Made by a program: the position numbers and the translations under genes
Assembly (NCBI RefSeq): GCF_000515215.1
Contig: NZ_KI911557.1
Span: forward strand, 3,405,741-3,469,740
Source of the DNA: Methylomonas sp. 11b
GTDB lineage: Bacteria > Pseudomonadota > Gammaproteobacteria > Methylococcales > Methylomonadaceae
Length of the DNA stretch: 64,000 nucleotides
Direction of reading: 5' to 3'
In this document: piece after piece, positions 1-9,348 of the stretch
How the letters are laid out: each line of letters begins with the position of its first letter
How positions within the stretch are numbered: the first letter of the stretch is position 1
The notes under the pieces: model-generated
The model's database searches: none
Told to the model about the DNA's origin: nothing
What the model saw: the letters and a program-made list of their open reading frames with translations, nothing else

Positions 1-995
1 AAGCTTTGGCCGAATCCGGCCTGCAACAAGGCGTCGCCATCGCCAAAGGCATGGAATTGGCCAAACATTTGGCCGATCTGCCCGGCAATATCTGCACCCC
101 TACCTATCTGGCCGAACAAGCCCTGGCTCTGGCCGGCGAGCACGACAAATTGAATTGCGAGATCCTGGAAGAAAGCGACATGGAAGCGCTGGGCATGGGT
201 TCCTTTCTGTCCGTATCGCGCGGCAGCCGCCAGCCCGCTAAATTGATTTGCCTGGATTACCAAGGCGGCGACAGCAACGCCAAGCCTATCGTCTTGATCG
301 GCAAAGGTCTGACCTTTGACGCCGGTGGAATTTCCTTGAAGCCGGGCCTGGGCATGGACGAAATGAAATACGATATGTGCGGCGGGGCCAGCGTGTTAGG
401 TTTAATGCGCATGGCGACAACGTTGAATCTGAAGCTGAACATCGTTGGTCTGATTCCGGCCTCGGAAAACCTGCCGGATGGCGCAGCCAACAAACCCGGC
501 GACATCTGGACCAGCATGTCCGGCAAAACCATCGAAATCTTGAACACCGATGCCGAAGGCCGCTTGATTCTCTGTGATACGCTAACTTATGCCAAAAAAT
601 ACAATCCGGATGTCGTCATCGACATGGCAACGCTGACCGGCGCAGTCATCGTCGCCTTGGGCCGGGTACCCAGCGGCTTGTTCGGTAATGACGATAAGCT
701 GTGTAATGATTTGTTGAGCGCCGGTGACACCGCGTGTGACTTAGTTTGGCGCATGCCGATCTGGGAAGAATATCAGGAACAATTAAAATCCAACTTCGCC
801 GATTTGGCCAACATCGGCGGCCCGGACGGCGGCAGCATCACGGCGGCGGTATTTTTATCCAAATTTACCGAAGAATACCGCTGGGCGCATATCGACATCG
901 CCGGTACCGCCTGGCGCACCGGCGCCAACAAAGGTGCTACCGGTCGGCCTGTGCCTTTGGTTAGTCAATATTTGTTGAACCGCGCTGCGGTTTAA
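1..995 (+). CDS. pepA: Leucyl aminopeptidase (M17), 3' part
   Basis: The gene enters from the left edge with its frame open from base 3, so the N-terminal domain (roughly 165 residues in a family of about 500) lies outside. The visible part is the di-metal catalytic domain of cytosolic leucyl aminopeptidase, which removes N-terminal residues from peptides. It shows [10 protein letters not shown] (metal-binding Lys and Asp), KYDMCGGA and the family signature NTDAEGRL at 543-566. The TTG at base 6 is not the true start. holC follows, as in the common pepA-holC order of gammaproteobacteria. Confidence 0.96.
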   Translation, partial: ALAESGLQQGVAIAKGMELAKHLADLPGNICTPTYLAEQALALAGEHDKLNCEILEESDMEALGMGSFLSVSRGSRQPAKLICLDYQGGDSNAKPIVLIGKGLTFDAGGISLKPGLGMDEMKYDMCGGASVLGLMRMATTLNLKLNIVGLIPASENLPDGAANKPGDIWTSMSGKTIEILNTDAEGRLILCDTLTYAKKYNPDVVIDMATLTGAVIVALGRVPSGLFGNDDKLCNDLLSAGDTACDLVWRMPIWEEYQEQLKSNFADLANIGGPDGGSITAAVFLSKFTEEYRWAHIDIAGTAWRTGANKGATGRPVPLVSQYLLNRAAV

Positions 996-1075
996 CATTG
1001 GCTGCAAGAGGGGCTTTAGTTGCGATCAATGGTCGCGGCAAAAGTCCCTCTTTCATTCCACAAACTTTAAACGAC

Positions 1076-1531
1076 ATGACAGAGCATAGTCATTCGCTAT
1101 CTCTCCCCGAAGTCAGCTTCTACGTGCTGGCGACGCACGACCAAGCGCAACGCCAAGACTTTGCCTGCAAGCTAATCGAGAAAATCTATCGCAGCGGCCA
1201 CTTTCCGTATGTAATGACCGACTCGGCGGAACAAGCCGAGCAAATCGATAAAGTCCTGTGGACCTTTCGGGCCGGCAGTTTTATTCCCCACCAAATCTAT
1301 CGCGGTGAAATCCCGGCATTTACCAGCACCATTCTGATTGGCGGTGAAAACATCCCGGACGGTTGGCAGAAAATCGTCGTCAACCTCTCGAGTCTTTACC
1401 CTCCTACCACTGCTCCGACCGAACGCATTCTGGAAATATTGGATAACAGTGAAGAGTGTAAGCAGGCCGGCCGGCAACGTTACCGGCATTACCAGCAAGC
1501 CGATTTGGCGATTACGACCCACAAAATGTAG
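1076..1531 (+). CDS. holC: DNA polymerase III chi subunit
   Basis: A 151-residue protein of normal HolC length. HolC links the clamp loader to single-strand binding protein at the replication fork. The conserved N-terminal block SFYVLATHD is followed by a helix with CKLIEKIYRSGH, then LWTFRAGSFIPHQIYRGE, which fits the DNRLWTF..SFLPH pattern of the family. I chose the ATG at 1076 because the 26 codons before it are not HolC-like. valS, which usually follows holC, is absent; a transporter gene follows instead. Confidence 0.92.
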   Translation: MTEHSHSLSLPEVSFYVLATHDQAQRQDFACKLIEKIYRSGHFPYVMTDSAEQAEQIDKVLWTFRAGSFIPHQIYRGEIPAFTSTILIGGENIPDGWQKIVVNLSSLYPPTTAPTERILEILDNSEECKQAGRQRYRHYQQADLAITTHKM

Positions 1532-1545
1532 GGGGATATCCTAGT

Positions 1546-1637
1546 GAGCAAGTGGTGAAGAGGAATTAGTTCACCGCTTGGCAATCAGGCGTTGTCGATG
1601 TAGGCTACCGGTCTACCCCTTATCCGCCCACTTGCTC
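1546..1637 (+). promoter_or_regulatory. Possible two-state RNA leader of the adaptor gene
   Basis: GAGCAAGTGG (1546-1555) is exactly complementary to CCACTTGCTC (1628-1637), which ends one base before the adaptor ATG at 1639. The overlapping CAAGTGGTGAA (1549-1559) can instead pair with TTCACCGCTTG (1570-1580), with one G-U pair. The two structures exclude each other, and the long-range one would bury the ribosome entry region. No Shine-Dalgarno sequence is visible before the ATG. A regulatory role is inference. Confidence 0.3.
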
Positions 1638-1638
1638 C

Positions 1639-2775
1639 ATGAAAAGTAAAACGCTGATTGTTGCCGCCTTGCTTATAGCCATCGCCGCACTATTTTTCTA
1701 TAGCCGCCGCCCGCAACCGGTTGATGTGGAGGTTTATACCGTGGCGGAAGGGGAGGTGCGGGCGACGGTGGCGAATACGCGGGTGGGGACGGTGAAAGCC
1801 TGTCGCCGGGCGTATCTGGCGCCGGCCACGGGTGGGCAAGTGGCGGGTTTGTTGGTCAAGGAAGGCGACAAGGTTAAGCAGGGGCAGGTGTTGCTGGAAG
1901 TGTGGAATCAGGATTTGAAAGCGCAAGTGGTTTTGCAAAAAGCCCAAATCAATGCCAGCCGGGCCAGTGCCGAACAGGCTTGCCAGTTGGCAGGCGGCGC
2001 GGAGCGGGAAGCGGCGCGGATGACCGAATTGCAGAAACACAAAAATGTGGTTTCGGTAGAGCAGGTGGATAAGTCGGTGACCGGCGGCAAATCGCAACGC
2101 GCCGGGTGCAAGGCAGCGCTGCAAGCCATTGAAGTGGCTGAGGCGCAATTGGGCGTCGCCGAGGCGGCTGTACAGCGCACTTTGGTTAAAGCGCCGTTCG
2201 ATGGCACAGTGGCGGAGGTGAATGCCGAATTGGGCGAGTTTGTCACGCCGTCGCCACCGGGGATTCCAACCTTGCCCCCTATCGATTTGTTGGACGTGAG
2301 TTGTTTGACGGTTTCGGCACCCATCGACGAAGTGGACGCGGCCAGTATCAAGACCGGCATGAGTGCTTGCGTATCGCTGGATGCGTTCCCGGATAAGCGT
2401 TGTTCCGGCGTTGTTACCCGGGTCGCGCCCTATGTGTTGGAAAAGGAAAAACAGGCGCGCACGGTAGAAGTGGAAGTAACTTTGCGCGATCCCAAAGATT
2501 TGGCAGAACTATTGCCGGGTTACAGCGCCGACATCGAAGTATTACTCAGCCAAAAAGACCGCACGCTGCGTTTGCCCGCCGAGGCGATTCTGGACAATCA
2601 CCGCGTGTTGTTGATAGACAAAGATAATGTGCTGCATGAACAAAGCTTCCAGCCGGGTCTGTCCAACTGGAGTTTCACCGAAGTACTCTCTGGATTGAAG
2701 GCGGGCGACCAGGTGGTGACATCGGTTGGCAAGGAAGGAGTCGCGGGCGGCGTCACGGTCCGCGTCAAGCCATGA
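1639..2775 (+). CDS. HlyD/MacA-family periplasmic adaptor
   Basis: A 378-residue membrane-fusion protein that would join an inner-membrane transporter to the outer envelope. Residues 5-22 form a single N-terminal membrane anchor. A lipoyl-like barrel half (APATGGQVAGLLVKEGDKV), a central coiled coil of about 90 residues and the second barrel half (VKAPFDGTVAEVNAELGE) follow, then beta-barrel and membrane-proximal domains. It overlaps the next gene, an ABC ATPase, by four bases (ATGA), so the two are probably translated together. No permease follows; the nearest MacB-type permeases lie at 10.7-13.1 kb. The exported substrate cannot be told from sequence. Confidence 0.88.
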   Translation: MKSKTLIVAALLIAIAALFFYSRRPQPVDVEVYTVAEGEVRATVANTRVGTVKACRRAYLAPATGGQVAGLLVKEGDKVKQGQVLLEVWNQDLKAQVVLQKAQINASRASAEQACQLAGGAEREAARMTELQKHKNVVSVEQVDKSVTGGKSQRAGCKAALQAIEVAEAQLGVAEAAVQRTLVKAPFDGTVAEVNAELGEFVTPSPPGIPTLPPIDLLDVSCLTVSAPIDEVDAASIKTGMSACVSLDAFPDKRCSGVVTRVAPYVLEKEKQARTVEVEVTLRDPKDLAELLPGYSADIEVLLSQKDRTLRLPAEAILDNHRVLLIDKDNVLHEQSFQPGLSNWSFTEVLSGLKAGDQVVTSVGKEGVAGGVTVRVKP

Positions 2776-3443
2776 TTCAACTCAGCGGCATTCGCCGGGA
2801 ATTTCAGGTGGGCGAGCAGACCGTACAGGCCTTGAACGGTATAGACCTGTCTATCGGTCCCGGCGAATATGTATCGGTGATGGGGCCGTCCGGATCAGGT
2901 AAATCGACGCTGTTAAACATTGTCGCACTGCTTGACCAGCCCTCGTCGGGCCATTACTTACTAAACGGCACCGATGTCACCCGGCAAAGTGACGACGAGC
3001 TGGCGCGGATTCGCCGCGACAATATCGGCTTCGTGTTTCAATTTTTTCATTTGATACCCCGGCTCACCGCAGCGGAAAACATCGAAATGCCGATGATATT
3101 GGCCGGGGTCGATAGCAAGCAGCGCAAGCAACGCGTGCTAGAGGCGTTGGCCTCGGTTAATTTACTGGATCGGGCAGAGCATAAGCCCAATCAATTGTCC
3201 GGCGGCCAGTTGCAACGTATAGCCATCGCCAGGGCAATGATCATGCAGCCCGGTATCCTGCTGGCCGATGAGCCGACCGGTAATCTGGACAGCAAGTCAG
3301 GTCAGGACATTATCGAGTTGTTGGAAAATCTGAATCGGCAAGGCGTGACTTTGATCATCATCACTCACGATCAAAATATCGGTGGCAGGGCTAAGCGGCA
3401 ATTGCGAATTGTCGATGGACTTTTGGCAGATCGCTCGGTTTAG
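2772..3443 (+). CDS. ABC transporter ATP-binding protein (MacB/LolD type)
   Basis: A complete 223-residue ABC ATPase. Walker A GPSGSGKS is at residues 38-45, the Q-loop Gln near 90, the signature LSGGQ at 142-146, Walker B ILLADEP at 162-168 and the switch His in ITHD. The length and the signature region match the stand-alone ATPases that drive FtsX-like permeases in MacAB and LolCDE systems. It starts inside the end of the adaptor gene. It has no adjacent permease, so it may power one or both permeases 7.3 kb downstream; this is inference. Confidence 0.9.
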   Translation: MIQLSGIRREFQVGEQTVQALNGIDLSIGPGEYVSVMGPSGSGKSTLLNIVALLDQPSSGHYLLNGTDVTRQSDDELARIRRDNIGFVFQFFHLIPRLTAAENIEMPMILAGVDSKQRKQRVLEALASVNLLDRAEHKPNQLSGGQLQRIAIARAMIMQPGILLADEPTGNLDSKSGQDIIELLENLNRQGVTLIIITHDQNIGGRAKRQLRIVDGLLADRSV

Positions 3444-3559
3444 TTTTTCAGTTTGGGCGGTGCTGAAAATGCTTGGTAGCGATAACTTTGTCGTTAGAGT
3501 TTTCCTGGTTGTGCGATACTGTCCGCAGAGTTAAAGCGCCAGTGGGCCGAGGAGGGATG

Positions 3560-3967
3560 ATGGAGCGATATAGATTAAGTTTTTGTAATGCCATCAAGCT
3601 GGATGAGGATTTGGTGGAGTTTATTGTCGATGAGGGTGTGGAACTGAACTTGGCTCTTGTCGACGAATATCATGCTTGGATCGTGGCGCATTTGCAGAGG
3701 CCCTATTTGCTGTTGGTGCACAAAGTAAACGCCTACCACTATGACTTTGCCTCGCAAACCGCTATGGGCACTTTGCTCGGTATTAAAGCGGCGGCATTTG
3801 TGGTGTATAGCCATATCAGCCAGCTAACCACCCAAGTTATGTTGTCAATGCCGCGGGATGCCGATTGGGTTTATCGGATTTTCAATAATCGCGACGATGC
3901 GTTGATTTGGTTGGGAATGCAGCGGGAATCGAATCATCAAGCAATGTCTTTGACGGAAAAATTTTAA
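3560..3967 (+). CDS. Hypothetical protein, STAS/SpoIIAA-like
   Basis: A 135-residue soluble protein without a signal peptide. Its alternating beta/alpha pattern (FVVYSHISQLTTQVMLS, then DWVYRIFNNRDDALIWL at the C-terminus) resembles SpoIIAA/STAS-like small proteins, but I see no diagnostic motif. ATG occurs at 3557 and 3560; GGAGG at 3551-3555 is better placed for 3560. The open frame extends to 3473 but the upstream part looks non-coding. It stands between a transporter ATPase and a ferritin-like protein, and neither suggests its role. Confidence 0.6.
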   Translation: MERYRLSFCNAIKLDEDLVEFIVDEGVELNLALVDEYHAWIVAHLQRPYLLLVHKVNAYHYDFASQTAMGTLLGIKAAAFVVYSHISQLTTQVMLSMPRDADWVYRIFNNRDDALIWLGMQRESNHQAMSLTEKF

Positions 3968-4032
3968 AATCCACCCTTAAGTCATTAATTCGTTAGAATC
4001 TGCGTCTTTATCCACAGATTGGGAAATTTTTT

Positions 4033-4932
4033 GTGACTCAGGCCAAATATCGTTCTATTTTTACGCCAGCCAGCGACGCGCAACGGCAGGAAAATTTTGC
4101 CGATTATTGGCTGTTTACCCAACAACATGGTGGTGAGTTATTGGAAGCGGACCGGGATTTGGCAAAAAAGCGCGAACGATTGGCGTATTTTCAAAATAAT
4201 CCGGTGCGCTTGCACAAACCCTTGGCGGATCCGGAAGCGTTTTATCGCAATTATGTGAAGATGGTGGACGAGCCAAAATCCCTGGACAAGCTGACCTTGT
4301 TACTCTGCGGTATCTATAAATTTGCGCGCCACGAATGGGTGGGGATCAAAGGTGCCTGGGATGTGGTGCCGGATATGGCTAATTCGCATAGCGTGGAAGA
4401 CAAAATTTCCCGAGTGCATCTGGCCGAAGAATTTTGCCATTGGCGTTTGTTCGATGAAATGCTGAAAACCTGCGGATTAGAGCGGGTGGTCTGGGAACCG
4501 TTGACCCCGTTTAAAGAAATGATCTACGAACAGTTTCCCAAGTTGCCGGGGGTATTGATGGATACGCCGGCCTTCGTCACGGAGTTGATGGGCGTCAGCT
4601 TCTATTGCCATCTGTATCAGTTATTCGACGAGTTATTGGCCGACGAGCCGGAAGTTCGGGATCGTCTGAAAGCCTTGCTGGACGAAATCACCATCGACGA
4701 GGTCGCGCATGTCGGCCAGCGTCGTAATTTCATCGGCCCGTTGGGCATTAAAATAGCCCGTTTTCTGGTTAAACCCTTTTATATCCTGTTCTACCAGGAC
4801 ATTCCGGAAGTGGGCGAATTGTTCGATGTCAAACAAATGATCGCCCATGGCGAAGCGTTTGATTTTAATGAATTGCCGGACTACATGATCGCCCGCAGTT
4901 GGATTCCGTCTTATTGCAAGGTTGCTGCTTAA
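4033..4932 (+). CDS. Ferritin-like putative diiron protein
   Basis: A 299-residue soluble, mainly helical protein that I cannot assign to a named family. Two spaced E-x-x-H motifs (E133/H136 in LAEEFCHW and E223/H226 in IDEVAHVG) lie on separate helices, with E184 between them. This is the ligand pattern of the ferritin-like superfamily, in which four helices hold a di-iron or di-manganese site for oxidase, oxygenase or storage chemistry. The start is GTG with a weak ribosome site; no early in-frame ATG competes. It is probably monocistronic: the gene before it ends 65 bases upstream and the next gene is convergent. Confidence 0.6.
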   Translation: MTQAKYRSIFTPASDAQRQENFADYWLFTQQHGGELLEADRDLAKKRERLAYFQNNPVRLHKPLADPEAFYRNYVKMVDEPKSLDKLTLLLCGIYKFARHEWVGIKGAWDVVPDMANSHSVEDKISRVHLAEEFCHWRLFDEMLKTCGLERVVWEPLTPFKEMIYEQFPKLPGVLMDTPAFVTELMGVSFYCHLYQLFDELLADEPEVRDRLKALLDEITIDEVAHVGQRRNFIGPLGIKIARFLVKPFYILFYQDIPEVGELFDVKQMIAHGEAFDFNELPDYMIARSWIPSYCKVAA

Positions 4933-4964
4933 AGTCTGGTCTCGAAAGCGCCGGCCAATCTGGG

Positions 4965-5879
4965 CTAACGTAAAAACGGCAACATCACGCCAAACACTAA
5001 AATCAGCGCGGCGCCGAGCAGGGCCGTTTGGCCGGGAATTTGTTCGAACAGCACGACGCTCCAGGCCAGGCTTAATACCGGGGCCAAATAACCGATGGAG
5101 CTGACCAAGGCCGCGGGCGCCGCTTGATAAGCCCGGGTCATGTAATGTTGCGCGCCGCTGCCCGATAGACCTACCAAGAGTAATAAGCCCCAGCTTTCCG
5201 GCGAACCAGGTAGGCGATAGCCAAAGCGCGCAAAATAAAAACCGTGTAACACCAAGCCGACCAAACAAAAATAGAAAATCACCGTTTGCGGCGTATTACT
5301 GCGCCCGGCGCGCGCCACCATCAAATATGCCAGCGCCGACAGCAGACCGGCCAGCAACGCCATGGCTTGACCAAACAGGTTATGGCTATTGTGCAGGTCA
5401 AATAGCAAAGATACTCCGCAAAACGACCCAATAATCGCCAGCCAAACCAGCAGCGAGTTTTTCTGGCCCAGTACCAACGGCCCCAACAGCATTACGAACA
5501 CACCGCTGCTGGCGGTAAGAAACGCGCTTTCGCCGGGACCGATGCGGGCGATGGCGGCGAATGACAGCATCAAGGCTGTGCTACCGAACAAGCCGCGCAA
5601 CCACAGCGAAGGGCGGGCGTCGCCGAACAGACCTATCAGTCGGCCGCCGATCAGCGCCGGGATTATCAGAATCAATAAATTGGCCAGGACGCGGATAAAG
5701 CTGATCATGCTGGGTGGCAAGCCGGGATCGAGTAGACCAATCGCGTATGCGCCGGCGTTCATAACCGAAAACAACACACAAGCGACCAGCATGTAGATTA
5801 GGCCGAGGCGGCTGTTAGACGGCGGCAAGATAGGTTTGGGTTTTTGAATAGATTGCGGCTGATTAGTGGCGGCGGGCAC
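4965..5879 (-). CDS. EamA/DMT-family transporter
   Basis: A 304-residue inner-membrane protein with about ten hydrophobic segments arranged as two EamA repeats of five helices, typical of drug/metabolite transporters. A polar proline- and glutamine-rich cytoplasmic leader of about 25 residues precedes the first helix (LGLIYMLVACVLFSVMNAG). The second repeat ends in SSIGYLAPVLSLAWSVVLFE, the usual conserved EamA helix. Members export amino acids, nucleosides or other metabolites; the substrate cannot be assigned. It converges on the ferritin-like gene, 32 bases away. Confidence 0.85.
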   Translation of the reverse strand: MPAATNQPQSIQKPKPILPPSNSRLGLIYMLVACVLFSVMNAGAYAIGLLDPGLPPSMISFIRVLANLLILIIPALIGGRLIGLFGDARPSLWLRGLFGSTALMLSFAAIARIGPGESAFLTASSGVFVMLLGPLVLGQKNSLLVWLAIIGSFCGVSLLFDLHNSHNLFGQAMALLAGLLSALAYLMVARAGRSNTPQTVIFYFCLVGLVLHGFYFARFGYRLPGSPESWGLLLLVGLSGSGAQHYMTRAYQAAPAALVSSIGYLAPVLSLAWSVVLFEQIPGQTALLGAALILVFGVMLPFLR

Positions 5880-6027
5880 TGATGCTTGGTTTAAGAGAGG
5901 TAAGGGCTAAGTAGTCGATAATCAGACTGTGTCGGCTCGGCCTGATGGCCTGCAAATCCAGAATATCTATGATCCCGCCGGCTTACCGACACACAAATTT
6001 AGTCGGAGCCGCGTCTATATTAAACCC

Positions 6028-6993
6028 TTAAGGTTTGGATGTGTGGTTTTTGGCAATATTGCCGGGGGCTATTCCGAAATATTTGCTAAAAGCGCTGCTG
6101 AAATTGCTGGCGTGATTGTATCCGACGTGGGCGGCGGCAATGTCGATTTGGCAACGGCTGGATTCCAATAACTGATATGCGGTTTTCATTCGAATCTCTA
6201 ATAATAAGCCATACGGCGTAGTATCAAAAAAGTGATGAAACAATTGCTTTAATTTAAATTGATTAGTGCCGACACGTTTTGATAATTCCGCAACAGACGG
6301 CGGGTTTTTATATTCATTTAATAGAATACTACGCGCGGCTTGGGCTATGGCCTTGTCTTTTTGCGAAAATACCGGCGAGCTCTTCTGATTGTCTTGCCAT
6401 AGATGCCCCATTTCGGCGGCTAATATCGACATGGCTTGGCCGTGCATAAACAGATGTTTTACCGGATTGTCCGGATCGCAATTTAATAACTGTCGCGTGG
6501 CAATTAATGCCGCGTTCGAAATCGGTTTATAGCTTATTAAACTAATACCATTCTTATTAAAAAATCGCGTTGCGGTATTTTCGCCGAAATATCTAGTTAA
6601 CCAGGATTTACTCATCGAAAAGCGCACTTGAGCCATCGGATTATTGGCTTGATATTGGCGCTCGCCAATACTGGAGCTAAATGCAGTTATCGACGTATAG
6701 CCTTCATTAAAAGTAATTTCGCGGCCTTGCGCATCGACGAATCGCGACTGCCCTTGCATGCCCAACGTCACGACCAGACGAGGGTTGTGCTGATCCATCC
6801 GGGTCAGGATAGCTAAATCCTGACTGGGCTGATAATGGGTTTCGATATAGTTAAGATCTTGATCGAGCGGAAACAGAGTCGAGTGGCCTTTGCCCATTTC
6901 ATGCGGTAGATACTCAGTCAGGCAATTGCCTTGCTGTTGGGACTGCAATTCTTCGTTTTTGATACGCCAGCGTCCCGCCGTTTTTTTCGTCAT
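6028..6993 (-). CDS. AraC-family transcriptional regulator (PchR-like)
   Basis: A 321-residue regulator with an N-terminal sensor domain and a C-terminal AraC DNA-binding domain from about residue 215. It has two helix-turn-helix units (SVAELSKRVGTNQFKLKQLF and IDIAAAHVGYNHASNFSSAF) and ends with the usual GIAPGNI. The arrangement matches PchR-type regulators, which often sense an imported ligand and activate a neighbouring TonB receptor gene. Here it diverges from a TonB receptor. Paired 13-bp repeats 21 bp apart (7124-7157) in the intergenic region are its most likely binding site. The ligand is unknown. Confidence 0.88.
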   Translation of the reverse strand: MTKKTAGRWRIKNEELQSQQQGNCLTEYLPHEMGKGHSTLFPLDQDLNYIETHYQPSQDLAILTRMDQHNPRLVVTLGMQGQSRFVDAQGREITFNEGYTSITAFSSSIGERQYQANNPMAQVRFSMSKSWLTRYFGENTATRFFNKNGISLISYKPISNAALIATRQLLNCDPDNPVKHLFMHGQAMSILAAEMGHLWQDNQKSSPVFSQKDKAIAQAARSILLNEYKNPPSVAELSKRVGTNQFKLKQLFHHFFDTTPYGLLLEIRMKTAYQLLESSRCQIDIAAAHVGYNHASNFSSAFSKYFGIAPGNIAKNHTSKP

Positions 6994-7123
6994 CGTAATT
7001 TCTGTGTTGTTACCAATAAGAAAATTTTATTTAAACTATGTTATTTGGCTTAATTAATAGTTATTAAATAGGCTGTCGAGTTTTTTGGATGAAATAATCG
7101 AACAACTAGGCATGATCGGTTGC

Positions 7124-7157
7124 TACTTATAGCATAAAAAATATTACTTTTAGCATA
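7124..7157. promoter_or_regulatory. Tandem direct repeat, likely AraC-type operator
   Basis: TACTTATAGCATA (7124-7136) and TACTTTTAGCATA (7145-7157) differ at one base and are offset by 21 bp, two helical turns. That is the usual geometry of AraC-family half sites. The pair lies about 130 bp from each divergent start codon, in an AT-rich intergenic region between the AraC-type gene and the TonB receptor gene. Confidence 0.6.
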
Positions 7158-7291
7158 TGAAAGGAGCTTAGGCGGCTGCGGGTGATTCGTTAAAATCAAC
7201 GTTGTGATAAACGCTTTCCATATTCGAACATTAATCGCTAAAGGTTCGGTGGATCGGGTTTTATATTTGCCGAATGTTGACTGGAATTATC

Positions 7292-9283
7292 ATGAAATAC
7301 GCCTTGCTGCCCCTACTGAATTTACCCAAGCCCTTTTTGGTTTCCTTGGCGCTACTACAAGCCAGTGCCGCCGTGATGGCGGAGGAAAAGACTGACGAGC
7401 TCGATTCCACCGAGGTAGTCGCCAGTCCCATTATCGAAGAAAACCATGTGGACGAGTTCTCCGGCGTATCCGCGGTCGTGACCGAAGAGCAAATCCGCGA
7501 TCAGAATGCGCTGGATTTGGCATCCGTATTGAAAAGAACCCCCGGTGTGCAAATCTCGCGCTATAACCCGGTCGGCGCGTTCGGCGGCGACCAGGGCGGA
7601 GCGGTTTCGATTCGCGGTCAGGGCTCGGGCCGTCCGGGTAGCGAGATTAAAACCTATATCGACGATATTCCGATGTATATGGCTACCTGGAACCACCCCT
7701 TACTGGATTTGTTGCCCGTCAACGGCATGCAATCGATTACGGTGTACAAGGGCCCGCAACCGCATATCAACGGCAACAACTTCGGCTCGATCAACCTGCA
7801 AACCAAAACTGCGGTTGAGGATGGGATCCACGGGAGCGGTCGTTTGTCCGGCGGCTTTTTCGGCACGATTGCCGAACAAGCGGATGTGCAGGGCAAGTAC
7901 GGCGATTTCGATTTCTCGCTGGCGCAAGGCTATGCCAAATCGGACGGCCATCGCCAAAATGGCTATGGCGAATTGCGCAATGTGATGGGTAAAGCCGGCT
8001 ATCAACTGAATCCGCAATGGCGCTCGGATGTGACGTTTCTTTACGCGGATAACAAAGCCGGCGACCCCGGACAATACGGGGTAACGCCGCCTATCGGCGA
8101 GTACGATACGGTTGCGGGTATGGTCGCCGCCAGCGTTAGCCATGAGCACGGCGATTGGCAGGGTAAATTCACCCTCTACCATAACGGCGGCGACGGTAAC
8201 TGGTTGAGTCAAAACACTTATTTCACCGGTTTTGCCGACAACCGTTCCAATCTGCTCAGTCAATACAGCATGGACGGTTTTCGCTGGAAAGAACAGTTTT
8301 CGCCGTGGCAGGGCGGCACCTTACTGGCCGGTATCGATAACGAATGGCTGAACGGTAAAGTGACTAACCTGGGCACGCAAACCGGCAACCAAGTCTATCA
8401 ATTCGCGACACCCACTTTCAGGCTGACCAGTCCTTATGTGGCGTTGAATCATGATGTTGTCTTGAGTAAAGACTGGGTGATGGTGCCGTCTATCGGCGTC
8501 CGTTTTTACGATCACAGCCACTACCAATCCAAAGCCTCGCCGCATGCCGGTTTGTCATTTGTCTCCGAAGATTTAACCGTGTTCGGCAACGTCTCTAATG
8601 GCGTCAACTATCCCGGCATTGACGCGGCGGCTAACTCTGGGGCCTTGTCGAATGTGCCCCTCAATCTGTTTTCCGGCGGCTTTTTACCGAATTTTTCAGC
8701 CGACGGCTGGCAAAACTTGTCGCCGGAAAACGTCGATCATGCCGAAGTGGGTTTGAAAGCCTCGCCGTTCAAAAGCACGCAAATCGATCTGAGCTTTTTC
8801 ATCGATAACGTCAAGAACCGCTACGTATTCGATTTAACCCAGGGTGCGTATCTCAATTACGGCTCGTACTGGATGCGCGGCTTGGAAGCGTCTGTAAAAC
8901 AAGAGCTGATCGCGGACTGGAGCATGTTTGCCGGATTGACTTTGCTCAACCCCAGCATCCCGAATTTGCCCTACACCCCGGAGCAAGCGGTGACCGCCGG
9001 CATCAACGGCCCCATCGGTCCGCTGCGCTTTTCCTTCGACCTGCAATACCAATCAAGAACCTGGGCGTTGAACAGAGCCCGGAATGTCGGCGAAGTGAAT
9101 AACCAGCGTGTCGACGCCTTTACCGTGGCAAACACCCGGCTGGCCTATCCGATTGCCGAGTTAGGCAAAAAAGGCGAAGTCTTTGTCAGTGTGGAAAATT
9201 TGTTCGACAAACGCTACGTCTATCGCCCAGGTTATCAAATGCCGGGTATTTGGGGACAAATCGGTATTGCCGCTAGCTTCTAG
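7292..9283 (+). CDS. TonB-dependent outer-membrane receptor
   Basis: A 663-residue outer-membrane receptor that imports a bound ligand using TonB energy. From the ATG at 7292 it begins with a signal peptide ending near VMAEE; a second ATG at 7274 would add six residues. A TonB-box-like STEVVASP follows, then a plug domain (ASVLKRTPGVQISR, VSIRGQGSGRPGSEIKTYID, ITVYKGPQP) and a beta barrel. It closes with NLFDKRYVYRPGYQMPG and a C-terminal Phe, as expected for BAM-assembled proteins. Facing an AraC regulator and followed by a periplasmic amidohydrolase, it probably serves uptake of a specific complex. The ligand could be a siderophore, another metal complex or a peptide-like molecule. Confidence 0.93.
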   Translation: MKYALLPLLNLPKPFLVSLALLQASAAVMAEEKTDELDSTEVVASPIIEENHVDEFSGVSAVVTEEQIRDQNALDLASVLKRTPGVQISRYNPVGAFGGDQGGAVSIRGQGSGRPGSEIKTYIDDIPMYMATWNHPLLDLLPVNGMQSITVYKGPQPHINGNNFGSINLQTKTAVEDGIHGSGRLSGGFFGTIAEQADVQGKYGDFDFSLAQGYAKSDGHRQNGYGELRNVMGKAGYQLNPQWRSDVTFLYADNKAGDPGQYGVTPPIGEYDTVAGMVAASVSHEHGDWQGKFTLYHNGGDGNWLSQNTYFTGFADNRSNLLSQYSMDGFRWKEQFSPWQGGTLLAGIDNEWLNGKVTNLGTQTGNQVYQFATPTFRLTSPYVALNHDVVLSKDWVMVPSIGVRFYDHSHYQSKASPHAGLSFVSEDLTVFGNVSNGVNYPGIDAAANSGALSNVPLNLFSGGFLPNFSADGWQNLSPENVDHAEVGLKASPFKSTQIDLSFFIDNVKNRYVFDLTQGAYLNYGSYWMRGLEASVKQELIADWSMFAGLTLLNPSIPNLPYTPEQAVTAGINGPIGPLRFSFDLQYQSRTWALNRARNVGEVNNQRVDAFTVANTRLAYPIAELGKKGEVFVSVENLFDKRYVYRPGYQMPGIWGQIGIAASF

Positions 9284-9311
9284 GCGATTTAATCCCCATC
9301 AACTCGACAGC

Positions 9312-9337
9312 GCCGGCTTTCGCCGGCACTGCTTTTT
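9312..9337 (+). terminator. Short hairpin with T-run after the TonB receptor
   Basis: GCCGGC (9312-9317), loop TTTC and GCCGGC (9322-9327) form a perfect 6-bp stem, followed at 9333-9337 by five T. It lies 28 bases past the receptor stop and just before the amidohydrolase start. It may partly end transcription and lower expression of the downstream genes. Confidence 0.4.
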
Positions 9338-9348
9338 GCGAAATAGCC

